From assembly GCF_000224145.3 (NCBI RefSeq), contig NC_020168.2, forward strand, positions 4,003,480 through 4,067,479: a DNA stretch of 64,000 nucleotides. The letters are read 5' to 3'. This document shows, piece by piece, positions 37,401 to 47,874 of this stretch. Position 1 is the first letter of the stretch; every line of letters starts with the position of its first letter. This DNA comes from Ciona intestinalis. Lineage: Eukaryota > Chordata > Ascidiacea > Phlebobranchia > Cionidae. The notes under the pieces are model-generated. The model was not told the DNA's origin. It did no database searches and saw only the letters and a program-made list of their open reading frames with translations. A program made the translations under genes and the position numbers.

Positions 37401-40400
37401 TCGCGAGATTACGGGTATTAGCCAGCCTGCTTGGTTGCTGATAGCGGTCGTCTGTAATATAATGCACTAGACAGCTTGAATAACCCACACATTTGTACAT
37501 CTGCTTGGATTTGAGTTCTGAAATCAACAAATAGTAGGGTGGGGTAAGACGGAACACCTTTAGCACCCAATAACCAAATATCTTTAGCGTGTTTTAAACA
37601 ATTTACAACGGTCTATGGGAGTCATGAGTATAGAGTTCCCTCTTATATTACAGTTGAGTACTTTCGTAACAGAGTAGGGGGGTAATATGGGACGTGTTTT
37701 TATACTTTTTTCTCCACGCAGTTGGTAGTAAACAAAAGATTGACAAAACAAATACCCGCATTATATTTACTCCAAAAAATGTTGTGAAAAACACGATCAG
37801 GAAATACAGGATTTATGTGCTGTCGGAACCCCACCTTACCCCAAAGTACTATATCACATTACCACAATGGATACGTAACTGTTTTGTGTAAAAAGTTAAC
37901 ATGGCTGTTTTCTTTAAGCTGTTGGAACATGTACGACAAAGTACGACTGCATGCCAAACGCTGAGTGCTTAAGAGGGGAATGCATTTGCATCGAATGCCC
38001 CGACGTCTCGGCTAGAAGAGTGTACTACAACGGTAGACCTGGCCATGGCCGTACTTCGCGTTTGGTTAAGAGGAGCTCTGTTTGTGGCACCGACGGTGTC
38101 ACTTACGCGTCACCCTGTCACTTAAGATATGTCGCCTGCAAGAAGGAAATCCCGCTCGAAATTTTACGAAGAGGAGTTTGTCGTCACGACAGTGAGTTAA
38201 TATGAAACCCTATACCTTTATCTTACTGCAATTATTTTGACGGATTTTGTATTCTTAAAGCTCAGAATACAAAATCCCCATTTACAGCGTGTCAAAATAG
38301 TTGAGGTCTAAATGGAATACAGGATGGCGATAAAATCAGCGTTCCGGTTATTAAATATATTAAGTGTTCTACCCAGCACTTCTCATTTTTGCAAGGTACA
38401 ATTTTCCGCTGGTTTTTGCGCCGTGTTTATAAAACTTAACATGGAACAAACAACAGAACTTGTTAAACCGCAGCACGCCCATGTAACAAGATTGTATCCT
38501 AAAGCTGACAAACCAATCCGATTTCAATTAATTATTCAATCGTTTGTTGGTATAGTGGGTTGGGGGAAGATGGGACACCTTTAGCACATTATATCCAAAT
38601 ATCCCGATGGTGTTTTAAACAATTACCAACGGTCTACGATTTTATAATTCTTTGAATGTTCTTTGTGTACCACCAAATGGGACGAAATAATATAATAAAA
38701 AAGTGTCCCATCTTCCCCTATTCTACTATATAGCCGGATTTCAAACTGCAGCAAGCGTCTGTTATTGTGTGATTTACAAGGTGTTGTGTAAAGACAAAAA
38801 CAGAAACTAATTACACCTAGATTACACATTTATGATTTAGGAGACATTTTTACCCCGTCGTATATCTGCTATCTTCTGTTTTTTTACACCTGGGCCAACA
38901 TTTTTCAAGGTTGATAAATATTAGGAATTTTAATTATGCCGTACAAAGGGCATTATATTTCACAACTCATTGCACGCCATGTCGTTGAAGGAACGTATTT
39001 TATAAAAAGATTCATGCATTACAGCATGCGAGAGTCGCATGCATAAAGAATACCTATAGAATGTATTACGGCCTAATATTTCTATGAAAACTGAGGTTCC
39101 TTTATCAATGTATATATGTGGCGTGTGTGAAAAGTTTTCTGCCCTATTTTTTATTTCTAAATGTAAAACAGGTCTAAAATGGCCTAAACTTTGTAGCTTT
39201 TGAATTGGTGTGTATCAGTCCTTTTATATGATTTTTTACAACATTTTAAAAGCTTCTTTTAACGTAGAAAATTTAACAGGGCGCTCTGTGGCTACATCAG
39301 GCAGAGCTCTAACCGATGTTGAGCTGCTTGACACTCGCGTGTCATCAAGATCCAATATACAACTTGTCAACTGTTCAATTATTAAGTTTAACCATTGCGT
39401 TTCTCGAAGACACCCAAGGCTCTACTATATGGGAGAATATGAGATCACAGGACAAACGCATCTCAATGCTTCTGTTTATGCTTTAAGAACCCCAGGGTGA
39501 GTGCGTTTTTTTATAATTTCCTATTTTTTCATCTTTTTTCGTTATTTGCAACCACACCTTTAAGAACGCCAGGGTTAAGGCATTTCCTTTTTTTTTTTAT
39601 TTGCAACAAGAAAGTCTAAGTTCTCCGCTTTTTACTTAAACGTTGCTCCACCTTTTTGACGCCACTTTGTTTCTTCCGCGACTCCTTCTGACCTAGAGGT
39701 TATGAGTCCGGGCCTCGAAGCTGGTGCTATTGTTGTGGGCTAGTGTGACTTTAGGCAAGATACGTTTCAAACCAGTTTTTTTAACTCACAAAATGCTATG
39801 TGTTTACTCATAAACCAGCACGAAATGTGTGAATCAGAACACCATGTAAAACGACTGCCATATTGCTCCACCACGCGAGCATAAACAGGTTACATTATTC
39901 GTCTTGACCAATAAGACTGTGTGCTTTTGAGTACTGTACCGTGGGTACATAACGTATATGACTGTAGACCTCGATATGTGTGGGAAGAAATATAATAGCC
40001 ACAAATTGATTTATGTTGTTCTTTCAATATTACCAGGTCAGTTAATCCCTCAAGTGAGAGTCAACTCTTCGATTATCCAGTTTTCCTCTCCCGCTTCAAA
40101 GCAAGTCGTCAGAAACCAGGCGGATGGCTGGTGGGGTCAAAGGTAACGTGTTTTGACGAATAGTTTTCAGGAGATTTTGGTGCGTATTTTAAAACGCAAA
40201 GACGTTTAATGCATTCAGCGTAATGACCAATTTGATACATATACTTTATTCCCTAGCGTGGTATTTGCAAAGGTATGTATGCATGTAAAGTTTAAACCTT
40301 TAAAATGCGCAGCAGTCGCAATAAAGTGAAACTTTTAAAACTTAAATTGAAACAGCGACTAAAAGGGAATTATACCAGCAAAACAACAGTCGTTAAAACA

Positions 40401-42148
40401 AATATAAAATCAAATAAAACTTCCGTAGACCGCTGTTTTTTGTTTTAAACACGATCAGATTTTTGGATATTATCTGCTTAAGGTGTCCCATCTCCCCCAC
40501 CCTACTATAATACTAAACCCATATTACAGTAAAAGAAATCTCATTCGAGAAACTCTCAACAATATAGCCATATGTGGTTGCGATTACTCTCTTTTTATTT
40601 CACAATCATGTAAATAATTTTCGATTACACGCTTGTGTAACATTTGTGCTGATTTATGTTCCGCTTAAGCAGATTGGGAGTCGGAAGGGCTGGCTGGGTG
40701 TTTCGGATCCAGCCTTGAACCCAAAGGACGTGACAGGCAAATGGAGGTCAACGACAAAAGGGTCGCAACGATCATGGAGAGCAGAACCCACTATTAGTGT
40801 TGAATGCAAGAAATTAAATGAGGAGACAGGTAAATGTATATGCTGCGTGATAATGGAATTGTCTTTAATTGTAAAAAATGTGTTTTGTATTCTGTTATAC
40901 TGTTGGGGAAGATGGGACATTTTTTCATTCTCTTTTTTACGCCCCATTTGGTAGTAAACATTCAAAGATTTATTAAACCGTACCTAGCGACCCCTATTGA
41001 CCGTTCTTTGAATTGGTTTAAAAAACGACCAGGATGTTTGGTACTATGTGCTCAAGGTGTCCCACCTTACCCGACAGTATTATATGTCTTAAGTGACATA
41101 TTATATAAGTCAAAAATTAGGCGCTTGTTTCGTAACCGTAGGATACCAGGTTGAATGCTCGAAATAGTGACACCATTGATAGCTTTAGCGTCCTTATTGG
41201 ACAATACACTTTCCGGACATTGCTCCAATCCAATGGTTCCTAATAAGTTGTAGCACATATTGGATGCCCGTGTAACGGGCCAACTCTATATAATAAATCT
41301 TATTGCCCATAGTTGCAACGTTGTAGGACCTCAGAGAAGAATGATGTTCATTTAATAGAAGGTCCTGCTGTGACGCACAGCACCTAGTGTATATGACAAA
41401 GTTTTCCCGTTGCTCCAAACAAGTCCTGTACCAAATCATGCCCCACCAGCTAAAGTGTTATACCGCGTATGAACCTTATGTCAAAGCCTTCTCAAGGGTA
41501 GTCAAAAACTACTAGCACGTAAAAAAATTTTTTTTAAACAAGAAAGCACATATCTCCGTATTTGTCTTCCTTAGAACCAGCATGTGAAGATCATTTTAAC
41601 CTAAATTTACCTTTGAAATCAAATTGGCAACGAAGTTATCCAAGAAAACCAATTTATGTTCTCAAATTTATACGAGTTACGAAGAAAGGGAACTACAGAC
41701 CACGAAGAAAATTCACACGTATGACAAAATTGTTTATACTTGGTGTTAAAAATTTAACGGATGTTTGCAGTTCAAATTTCTACGACTTCAAAATGGAGAC
41801 GGTTCAGTGCGTATCAAATTAAAATCACAACGGAAAGAGATTCGTGTGGAGTGCCAATGCTTGCAGACAGGGTGGGACTATTTTTAAAATGTAGTTGGCG
41901 TGATTACTGGAACAAGACAATTATTATAGTAGGGTGGGATAAGATAGGAGATGTTTTCATTATATTTTTCTTGTCTTAGGATATTTGGACTATGTGCTAA
42001 AGGTGTCCCATATTACCCCGCAGAACTACAAAACATCAGTGTTTAAAACGGCTTACAACTACCGTAAACTGTGTTGTGACTAACTTATTTAATTCACGCA
42101 TTTTTCCGATAGGTTTGTTTGTTTTGTGATCTTAAAGGACCGGCATGA
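34487..42148 (+). CDS. Secreted follistatin/Kazal-domain protein with NTR-like C-terminus
   Basis: Exons: 34487-34556, 35347-35574, 37919-38191, 39268-39496, 40037-40142, 40673-40829, 41575-41718, 41771-41871 and 42113-42148 (447 codons plus stop). Exon 1 encodes a signal peptide (MFRFVIYTMLLGLC) and follows an acceptor at 34471. Exons 2 and 3 are symmetric 1-1 exons. Each encodes a follistatin-type Cys cluster plus a Kazal domain, with VCGDDDVTYANYC and VCGTDGVTYASPC as the signatures, as in agrin or tomoregulin. Module 2 carries an insert with a furin-like RLVKR site. The middle (exons 4-6) is basic and unrecognised. The last exons read YVLKFIRVTKKG, then KITTERDSCGVPML, resembling an NTR/TIMP fold. 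A 52-nt intron (41719-41770) is required. In a second open frame the last two exons read RVECQCLQTG and stop at 42209, also NTR-like. Kazal modules are protease-inhibitor or growth-factor-binding folds; the specific role is unknown. Confidence 0.75.
34683..34872 (+). mobile_element. MITE copy (Kazal gene intron 1)
   Basis: Full length apart from a shortened left tip. Confidence 0.82.
35597..35802 (+). mobile_element. MITE copy (Kazal gene intron 2)
   Basis: Begins 22 bases after the first Kazal exon. Confidence 0.78.
36051..36247 (+). mobile_element. MITE copy (Kazal gene intron 2)
   Basis: Full length, with left end TATATAGTAGGGCAGGGGG. Confidence 0.85.
36655..36775 (+). repeat. SINE-tail fragment
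   Basis: GGTAACTCGTAAGCGGCAGG and GCTCCACCACGTAAGAATAA match the tail of the tRNA-derived family. Confidence 0.5.
37531..37632 (-). mobile_element. MITE copy, truncated
   Basis: Reverse orientation, first half only. Confidence 0.7.
37671..37853 (+). mobile_element. MITE copy
   Basis: Forward, with a degraded interior. It ends 65 bases before the second Kazal exon. Confidence 0.7.
38551..38732 (-). mobile_element. MITE copy (Kazal gene intron 3)
   Basis: Full length, reverse, with a short interior. Confidence 0.85.
39690..39910 (+). repeat. tRNA-derived SINE, degenerate
   Basis: Contains GACCTAGAGGTTATGAGTCC, GGCAAGATACGTTT, then CCACCACGCGAGCATAAACA. Confidence 0.55.
40418..40509 (+). mobile_element. 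MITE 3' half
   Basis: Only the right half is present, ending CCCCCACCCTACTATAA. Confidence 0.72.
40896..41094 (+). mobile_element. MITE copy (Kazal gene intron 6)
   Basis: Full length, starting TACTGTTGGGGAAGATGG. Confidence 0.82.
41150..41285 (+). repeat. SINE body fragment
   Basis: Contains GACAATACACTTTCCGG, TTGCTCCAATCCAATGG and CTAATAAGTTG, matching the body around GACACTTAACGGCAATTGCT in other copies. Confidence 0.5.
41924..42030 (+). mobile_element. MITE deletion derivative, 107 bp (last intron of Kazal gene)
   Basis: Both terminal regions are present but about 90 interior bases are missing. It occupies nearly half of the 241-nt intron 41872-42112, which supports that intron call. 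Confidence 0.8.
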
Positions 42149-42209
42149 ACAATTGCCGGAAAGTCTCTCTTCAGATTTACCTGGCACCATAACACCATAT
42201 ACAAATTGA

Positions 42210-43784
42210 AAATGTTTATTTGTATTTCTTTTGCTAATCTAATTCATGTTTTGTCAAGTAGAAATCAAAGTCCACACACACGCAACATTGTGGTGGAAAG
42301 GTTTTGTTCCACAAAAACAAATCAAAGAAAATGTTGAGACAGAAAATAAGATTTAAAGCTCCGTTTGACGGGTGTGTTTGGTTTCGGTAAGTAATTACAG
42401 TTTGATCAAATTCTACTTATCACGGCACAAAAGTTATGTAAAAAACAAAAATACATTTGTCTTCTTCTTTCTGAATGCAATTGTTTTACCTTGTTTTTTT
42501 TTAACAACAGAGTTTCGGTTGTGTCTGTAAAAAGGTTTATGTACGAAGATGACAACCTAGTTCGGAAAATTTGTGCAAAACACCGTTGACAAAGACGTTT
42601 TTAAAATTGTCTTGCTTTTTGCTGCTTGATATTCGCCATGCAAAATGTGGATAAAGCTTGGGGGTGTTTATCACGCCGAAAAGGAAATAGTAGGCTATAT
42701 ATGTGCCATGGCTGTATTGCTGTAAGAAGTGTGTGGCACTTATTTTAAGGAGTTTGGACAAACTTACCCGTTTTCTGTTGCTTATTTTTATCTATGAACT
42801 TGGTTCCACGCCATGTAGTGCCCTTTTATTGTTTTTATTCTTCTTGAACGCACTGTAAAATATTCCCGCTTGTCTTGCATGTTTCAGTCTATAAACAAGC
42901 TGTTTGTCAGAGTTTTTCAATATTTGTGCACTCTTTTGATTGTATGTATAGAAAATGTGTTTTGTGTGAAATAGGTGAGTTTTTAACTTTCATTCATTTA
43001 ATTCTGCAGTTGTAAAACAAAGGATCAGACGTTTTGTTCGGGTAGAATGTGGATAAGCAACCAGAGTAGGCATAAAATATATCTTTACCATAAAAAGGGA
43101 ATGTATGCCCTTAAATCATTCACATTTGGGTTTGAGAGGTACCAAAATGGAAATATTAAAATAACAATTGGTGCCATACTGATTTATACGCCAGTCATAC
43201 AAATGTCAAAAACGTAATGCTGATATACAATCATTCTATATTGAGGCCCCGTTTTTTAAAAAGGTAAATAAATACTTTAGTGACGGACTGGAATACTACC
43301 TGTCATCTGTTTTAAGTGACAAACCGACTGAACAAATTTGATGTTGGTATGTTGTTTTGGTTTGTTTACCTCTGGTGTTGGGATACAGGTTTGTTTATTG
43401 TCTATTGCATCGTAATGTTTAATTTGTAAAGAACCGCCATTGAGTCCAAATAACCAGATTATAATGTTATATACTCGTCAATAATAGTAAAACAAACCTC
43501 TTTAAGCTATTACCGTGCCGACCGTGCGTATGAAAATGCAATGCACAAACTGTATATACGTGTATAATGCATTGAAGGTAATTAAAACTGGTATGTAGGA
43601 TTTAGTTTTAACACTTTTAAGCAATGTCTATCAATATATTTACATTTGGTTAATTAGTAAACAGATGTTCTACATTTTGCTTTATTTGTTTACTAGTCTG
43701 CCATAACGCGCAAATATACTTATGTGTTAAAATAACAAAGGCACTGACACTGTATTATCTTGCAGAAAATTAGGTTATATTAAA
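42210..43784. other. Intergenic region before KATNIP
   Basis: No coding or RNA feature recognised. No MITE copy was seen here, unlike the region to the left. It ends with a splice acceptor (TTATCTTGCAG, last base 43765) 19 bases before the KATNIP ATG. Confidence 0.5.
43755..43765 (+). promoter_or_regulatory. Splice acceptor in KATNIP 5' leader
   Basis: TTATCTTGCAG precedes the leader AAAATTAGGTTATATTAAA and the ATG. It is either the end of a 5' UTR intron or a spliced-leader trans-splice site; tunicates use both. Confidence 0.5.
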
Positions 43785-46736
43785 ATGGCTGGATACAACA
43801 ATAAATATGGGGTTTATAAAGGTACAGAGAATCCGGTTGTTAAACATGAAAAATACCTTATTGCCATGGAAAAGCAGAACAAGTTTTTACGAAAGATTAA
43901 CATGAAAGACAAAATGCAGGAAAAACGCGAAAAACTTGAAGCAGGTTTTTCACTTTATGTTAATGGAGCAAATGCAGTTTCTACTGGGACAAAACAGCAA
44001 GCTATGAAGACGCCAAGGACTTTTCGTGCCAAAACTGCCGAACCAGATGCCCTTGCATCTCCACCACCTATGGAGGATATTATAGGGAAAGAATATACAC
44101 GCTCGAATACTGCTCCAGAAAAGCGGAGGAAATTCTGGGGACAACGATCTGTTCATATTTTAGATGAGACCGGGACCAAGTTGGAGCTAGAAAGATATGA
44201 CCAGGATTATTCGGAGGACTTTGAAGATGTAGATGCTTCTGTAGCATTTGAATTAAACTCTCTGAGGTCATTAGATGACAGTATAAAAGAGGAGATCGGA
44301 GATCAAAATGCGACTGACCAAAATCTTGAGGTTGCTAAGTTTAATGATAGCATTTCTTCTGCTGAGGTTATTGCAGAAGAGATTATAAACATGAGTTTCG
44401 ATGGAGCGAATGATAACATCTCTGTTCTTGGGGAAGCAAAGGCTTGCCCTGATAAAAATCCGTTAAATGAAACGTTTTTAGTAGAAAAACCAACTTTGGA
44501 AGATAAAATAAATAAAAACAAGCCTGAAAAATTGGGTGTTGAAAGAAATTGTTCTCCTGTTGTTCAGTTAGAAAAGAAGTATTTAAAAGTTGAAGATAAG
44601 ACTAGAACGAAAACACCTAAACCTGAAGATGCAAAGCATTCATCTCCAAAACGGTCACAAATTTCAAGCCGTGGTGAAAAAGCAAAGAGAAATTGGCTCG
44701 AAGAAAGCTGGAATAGTCTTGATAGGTTCAATCATTCACATCTCGGCAGGATACAAAACATGGGGAAAGAGTTGGAAGAAATTTTGGAAAGTATGTCCAT
44801 TGAGCAAGAGGAAGATGTAGAAAATACCAACACTGAAGACTTTGACTCCAATGATGATGGTTTTGAAATCCCTCTCTTGCCAGGTGGTAAAGAACTTGTC
44901 ATTAATATCCACTCAACATGGGGCGACAAGCATTATGTAGGGCTTAATGGCATTGAGGTTTTTTCCAAGGATGGTAATTTAGCAAAGGTGTCAAAAATCT
45001 CTGCAGAACCACCGGATATTAATATTTTGCCTGGTTATCACAACGACCCGCGTACTTTTACTAACCTTGTAAATGGAGTCAATCAAACTTGCGATGATAT
45101 TAATATGTGGTTAGCACCCTACACTGCAGGTGCGTCTCATCTTGTTCGTCTCACATTTCCCGAGTTTACCCAAATCGCTGCAATACGTATCTGGAATTAT
45201 AACAAATCTCGTATACACAGCCACAGAGGGGCAAGAGATATTACCATTGCTTTGGATGATAGCGTTATCTTCTGTGGAGAAATCAAGAAAGCATCTGGAG
45301 TGGCTACTGGAGGAATGGATAGTTTTGGAGACAACATCCTTTTTACAGTTGACGATAATATTCTGGAAAAAATCGCAGAGAATGATTCATCTTTTCCGGA
45401 CGATGCTCATATGCTCCAAGTTGGAGACTTTTCGCGGCAAGTTACGAAAAGACCAACGACTGGAGACAAAGTGGTTGATGTGAAAAGGGATCGTCCATTT
45501 ACCTCTACAGTTAGGCAGAGTGTCAATTCTGTGGTGTTGGATAGAACTGGGACGTACTGCGCAAAATGCTTGAAGCTTCGTATATTGTCCAACTGGGGTG
45601 GCGGCTTTGTTGGTCTGGTTGGGATACAGGTCCTTGGGGAAGAGAATGAATTAATTCCTCTTGATCTGCACTCGATACAGCTAGTAGCATGTGCATATTT
45701 GGGGTCTGGAGATACCTGTAGTGTTAATCGAATTTTAAATGGAACCAATATCACTATGGATGAAATGCATATGTGGAGGATTCCATATAATGGCCAACCA
45801 TGTGTTATTTCCATCAATTTCGTTCAAGCTGTTCAAATCACTGGGTTTAGGGTGTGGAACTATAATGCTAGTTTCGAAGATACGTACTCAGGCATCAAAG
45901 AAGTGATGGTGGAGCTTGATGGGCAAGCTTTTACTAGAAACTCGTTTGTTTTACGAAGAGCACCCGGTCATGTACATTATGACTTTGCCCAGGACGTTCT
46001 ATTCGAAACAGAGAAACCGAAAACGAACACAAAACCTTCTGTGAAACAAGATCAAAAACAAACTGGTCCCTCCAGATCCCGCAGCGATTCATACGAGACA
46101 CCAAATGCACCAACTGGATTTGTTTATAAATTTGAGCTTCTGGACACATGGGGCGATTTATACTACGTTGGGTTAAATGGTATTGAGCTGTACGATGAAC
46201 ATGGTCAACTAATAAAACTGACGGAAAATGAAATCGCTGCCTTCCCTTCTAGTGTAAATATCCTCGATCAAACGTTAGACGACGTACGGACACCTGATAA
46301 GTTGATCAATGGAGTCAATGATACAATGGACGGCAGAAACATGTGGCTATCCCCTGTCCTTCCCAACCAAGTTAACTTTATTTACATTGTTTTTGATTTC
46401 CCGGTCACTGTTTCCAAAATCAAGATCTGGAACTACTCCAAAACTGCTTCAAGAGGTGTAAAGACGATTGCTATCCTCGTGGATGACCTTTTAATCTATA
46501 GCGGATTCCTCCAACCTTGCAACCCACGTGCCAAACACATACAACCCCACACTGTACAGTTTAACGACCACGAAGCTACAGAAACTTCAACCCAGGCTCC
46601 AGATCTTCACCAAGACATTCAGTTCACAAACAACAACCGAGTGATTTCAGCAAAACATCGTAAAGCCGTCGACCAGGACTTGAGGCCAATGACAGCAATG
46701 CGGCCAAGTCAAAAAATCTTTAAAGCGAGATTTTAA
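43785..46736 (+). CDS. KATNIP: Katanin-interacting protein (KATNIP / KIAA0556)
   Basis: A single uninterrupted exon of 983 codons. The vertebrate protein associates with katanin and microtubules at the ciliary base and is linked to Joubert syndrome. Residues 20-60 are basic and helical (KQNKFLRKINMKDKMQEKRE, then GFSLYVNGANAV), matching the conserved N-terminus. Residues 65-360 are acidic, low complexity and poorly conserved. Three DUF4457-type repeats follow at about 370-535, 595-755 and 780-940. Each opens with a W-G-rich strand (STWGDKHYVGLNGIEVF, SNWGGGFVGLVGIQV, DTWGDLYYVGLNGIELY), then a NG-N-T-D-MW core (NGVNQTCDDINMWLAPY) and an IWNYN strand. Human KATNIP is far longer (about 1,600 residues), so this is a compact form. 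The start has A at -3 (AAAATGG). Candidate poly(A) signal ATTAAA is at 46881-46886. Confidence 0.92.
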   Translation: MAGYNNKYGVYKGTENPVVKHEKYLIAMEKQNKFLRKINMKDKMQEKREKLEAGFSLYVNGANAVSTGTKQQAMKTPRTFRAKTAEPDALASPPPMEDIIGKEYTRSNTAPEKRRKFWGQRSVHILDETGTKLELERYDQDYSEDFEDVDASVAFELNSLRSLDDSIKEEIGDQNATDQNLEVAKFNDSISSAEVIAEEIINMSFDGANDNISVLGEAKACPDKNPLNETFLVEKPTLEDKINKNKPEKLGVERNCSPVVQLEKKYLKVEDKTRTKTPKPEDAKHSSPKRSQISSRGEKAKRNWLEESWNSLDRFNHSHLGRIQNMGKELEEILESMSIEQEEDVENTNTEDFDSNDDGFEIPLLPGGKELVINIHSTWGDKHYVGLNGIEVFSKDGNLAKVSKISAEPPDINILPGYHNDPRTFTNLVNGVNQTCDDINMWLAPYTAGASHLVRLTFPEFTQIAAIRIWNYNKSRIHSHRGARDITIALDDSVIFCGEIKKASGVATGGMDSFGDNILFTVDDNILEKIAENDSSFPDDAHMLQVGDFSRQVTKRPTTGDKVVDVKRDRPFTSTVRQSVNSVVLDRTGTYCAKCLKLRILSNWGGGFVGLVGIQVLGEENELIPLDLHSIQLVACAYLGSGDTCSVNRILNGTNITMDEMHMWRIPYNGQPCVISINFVQAVQITGFRVWNYNASFEDTYSGIKEVMVELDGQAFTRNSFVLRRAPGHVHYDFAQDVLFETEKPKTNTKPSVKQDQKQTGPSRSRSDSYETPNAPTGFVYKFELLDTWGDLYYVGLNGIELYDEHGQLIKLTENEIAAFPSSVNILDQTLDDVRTPDKLINGVNDTMDGRNMWLSPVLPNQVNFIYIVFDFPVTVSKIKIWNYSKTASRGVKTIAILVDDLLIYSGFLQPCNPRAKHIQPHTVQFNDHEATETSTQAPDLHQDIQFTNNNRVISAKHRKAVDQDLRPMTAMRPSQKIFKARF

Positions 46737-47874
46737 CAGATGTTTTTTGGAATTAAATTTGATAGAAAATTATTTATAAATTTGCAATTAAAGTTTTTGT
46801 CCGAGTATCCATATTTTGGTGCAAGTGGTGTTGTTTTTCTCAAATTTTATATTTATTTCATTGTTTTTTGTAACTTACTGATTAAAGGCCCAAAATTGCA
46901 ATTGTTAATTTGCAAGAAATAATTATTGTTTACTGTTACTAACTTACTATGTGTAATGGTACTGAAACAACCTAACTCTAATGCATTTGACCAATGCCAC
47001 AATATTAAAATGTGTCACAGGTGTAAATGTTTAGGTGCATTGGGTTAATGTTAATTAAACAATAATATATGACTTATCAAACAATGTCAATTTGGTATGT
47101 TAATCTTTAACTTAACTTATACTCTACTTCATATGGATTCCATAATATGACTGTGATATTTAAGTTCATATTTTTTCTCTTCTGTAAAATTGAGGTGCAT
47201 GCATTTAAATAAGCACACGTTATATAGTAGGATTGGGGAAGATGGGATACCGGTTCATTCTATTTTCTCACCCCATTTGGTCCTAAACAAAAAAATTCAA
47301 AGATTTATAAAACCGTATCCTCAAAACTCCCAAAGATCGTTGTTAATTGTTTAAAACACAATCAAGATATTTGAACATTATGTGCTAACTAAAGGTGTCC
47401 CATCTTCCCCCACCCTTCTATATTATACTTTTCAATTTTGTCCAATTCATATTTTTTTAATTGCACTTTCAACTCTGTATGTATGGTTTATAATTATAAC
47501 TTTTTGTAATTTGAACTCAGCGGTGCAGCCAGAACACTGTTCTTTTGGTATTCAGGCTTATTGTTTTCAAGTCTATTATTTCCATGCATAATTAATATAT
47601 ACAATACTGGACCTACCGATAAAAGGGTCAACGTGCTACTGTGCAAAATGCAAACTTTATTAAATTTACCATTAAACTAGTACAGCAACAAAAAGTTTAT
47701 TTTTCTACTGTCTTCACATTCTGTGACATGAGCTCTTTAACAGCGAGATATAAAATCTCCTTTTTTGTTGCAAACCGAAATATTTTTGGCAACTTTTTAA
47801 GTTATTGTACTGTATTATTTTTAGGATTTGGTAATGGAGAGTTAGGTAAAGGGTAAAAACACTAAGAAAAAGAT
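46737..47874. other. KATNIP-VAC14 intergenic region
   Basis: About 1.1 kb holding the KATNIP 3' UTR, one MITE and a TATTTTTAG acceptor ending at 47824, 50 bases before the VAC14 ATG. The gap is too wide for a typical tunicate operon. Confidence 0.5.
47221..47425 (+). mobile_element. MITE copy
   Basis: Full length, starting TATATAGTAGGATTGGGG. The only copy between KATNIP and VAC14. Confidence 0.85.

Noticed and set aside
40654..40965. Minus-strand 103-codon frame
   Set aside because: Antisense of a Kazal-gene exon plus a MITE.
45407..45817. 136-codon minus-strand frame inside KATNIP
   Set aside because: Shadow of the KATNIP coding frame.
46737..47874. KATNIP-VAC14 operon
   Set aside because: Same strand, but the 1.1-kb spacing with a MITE between is far wider than operon spacing.
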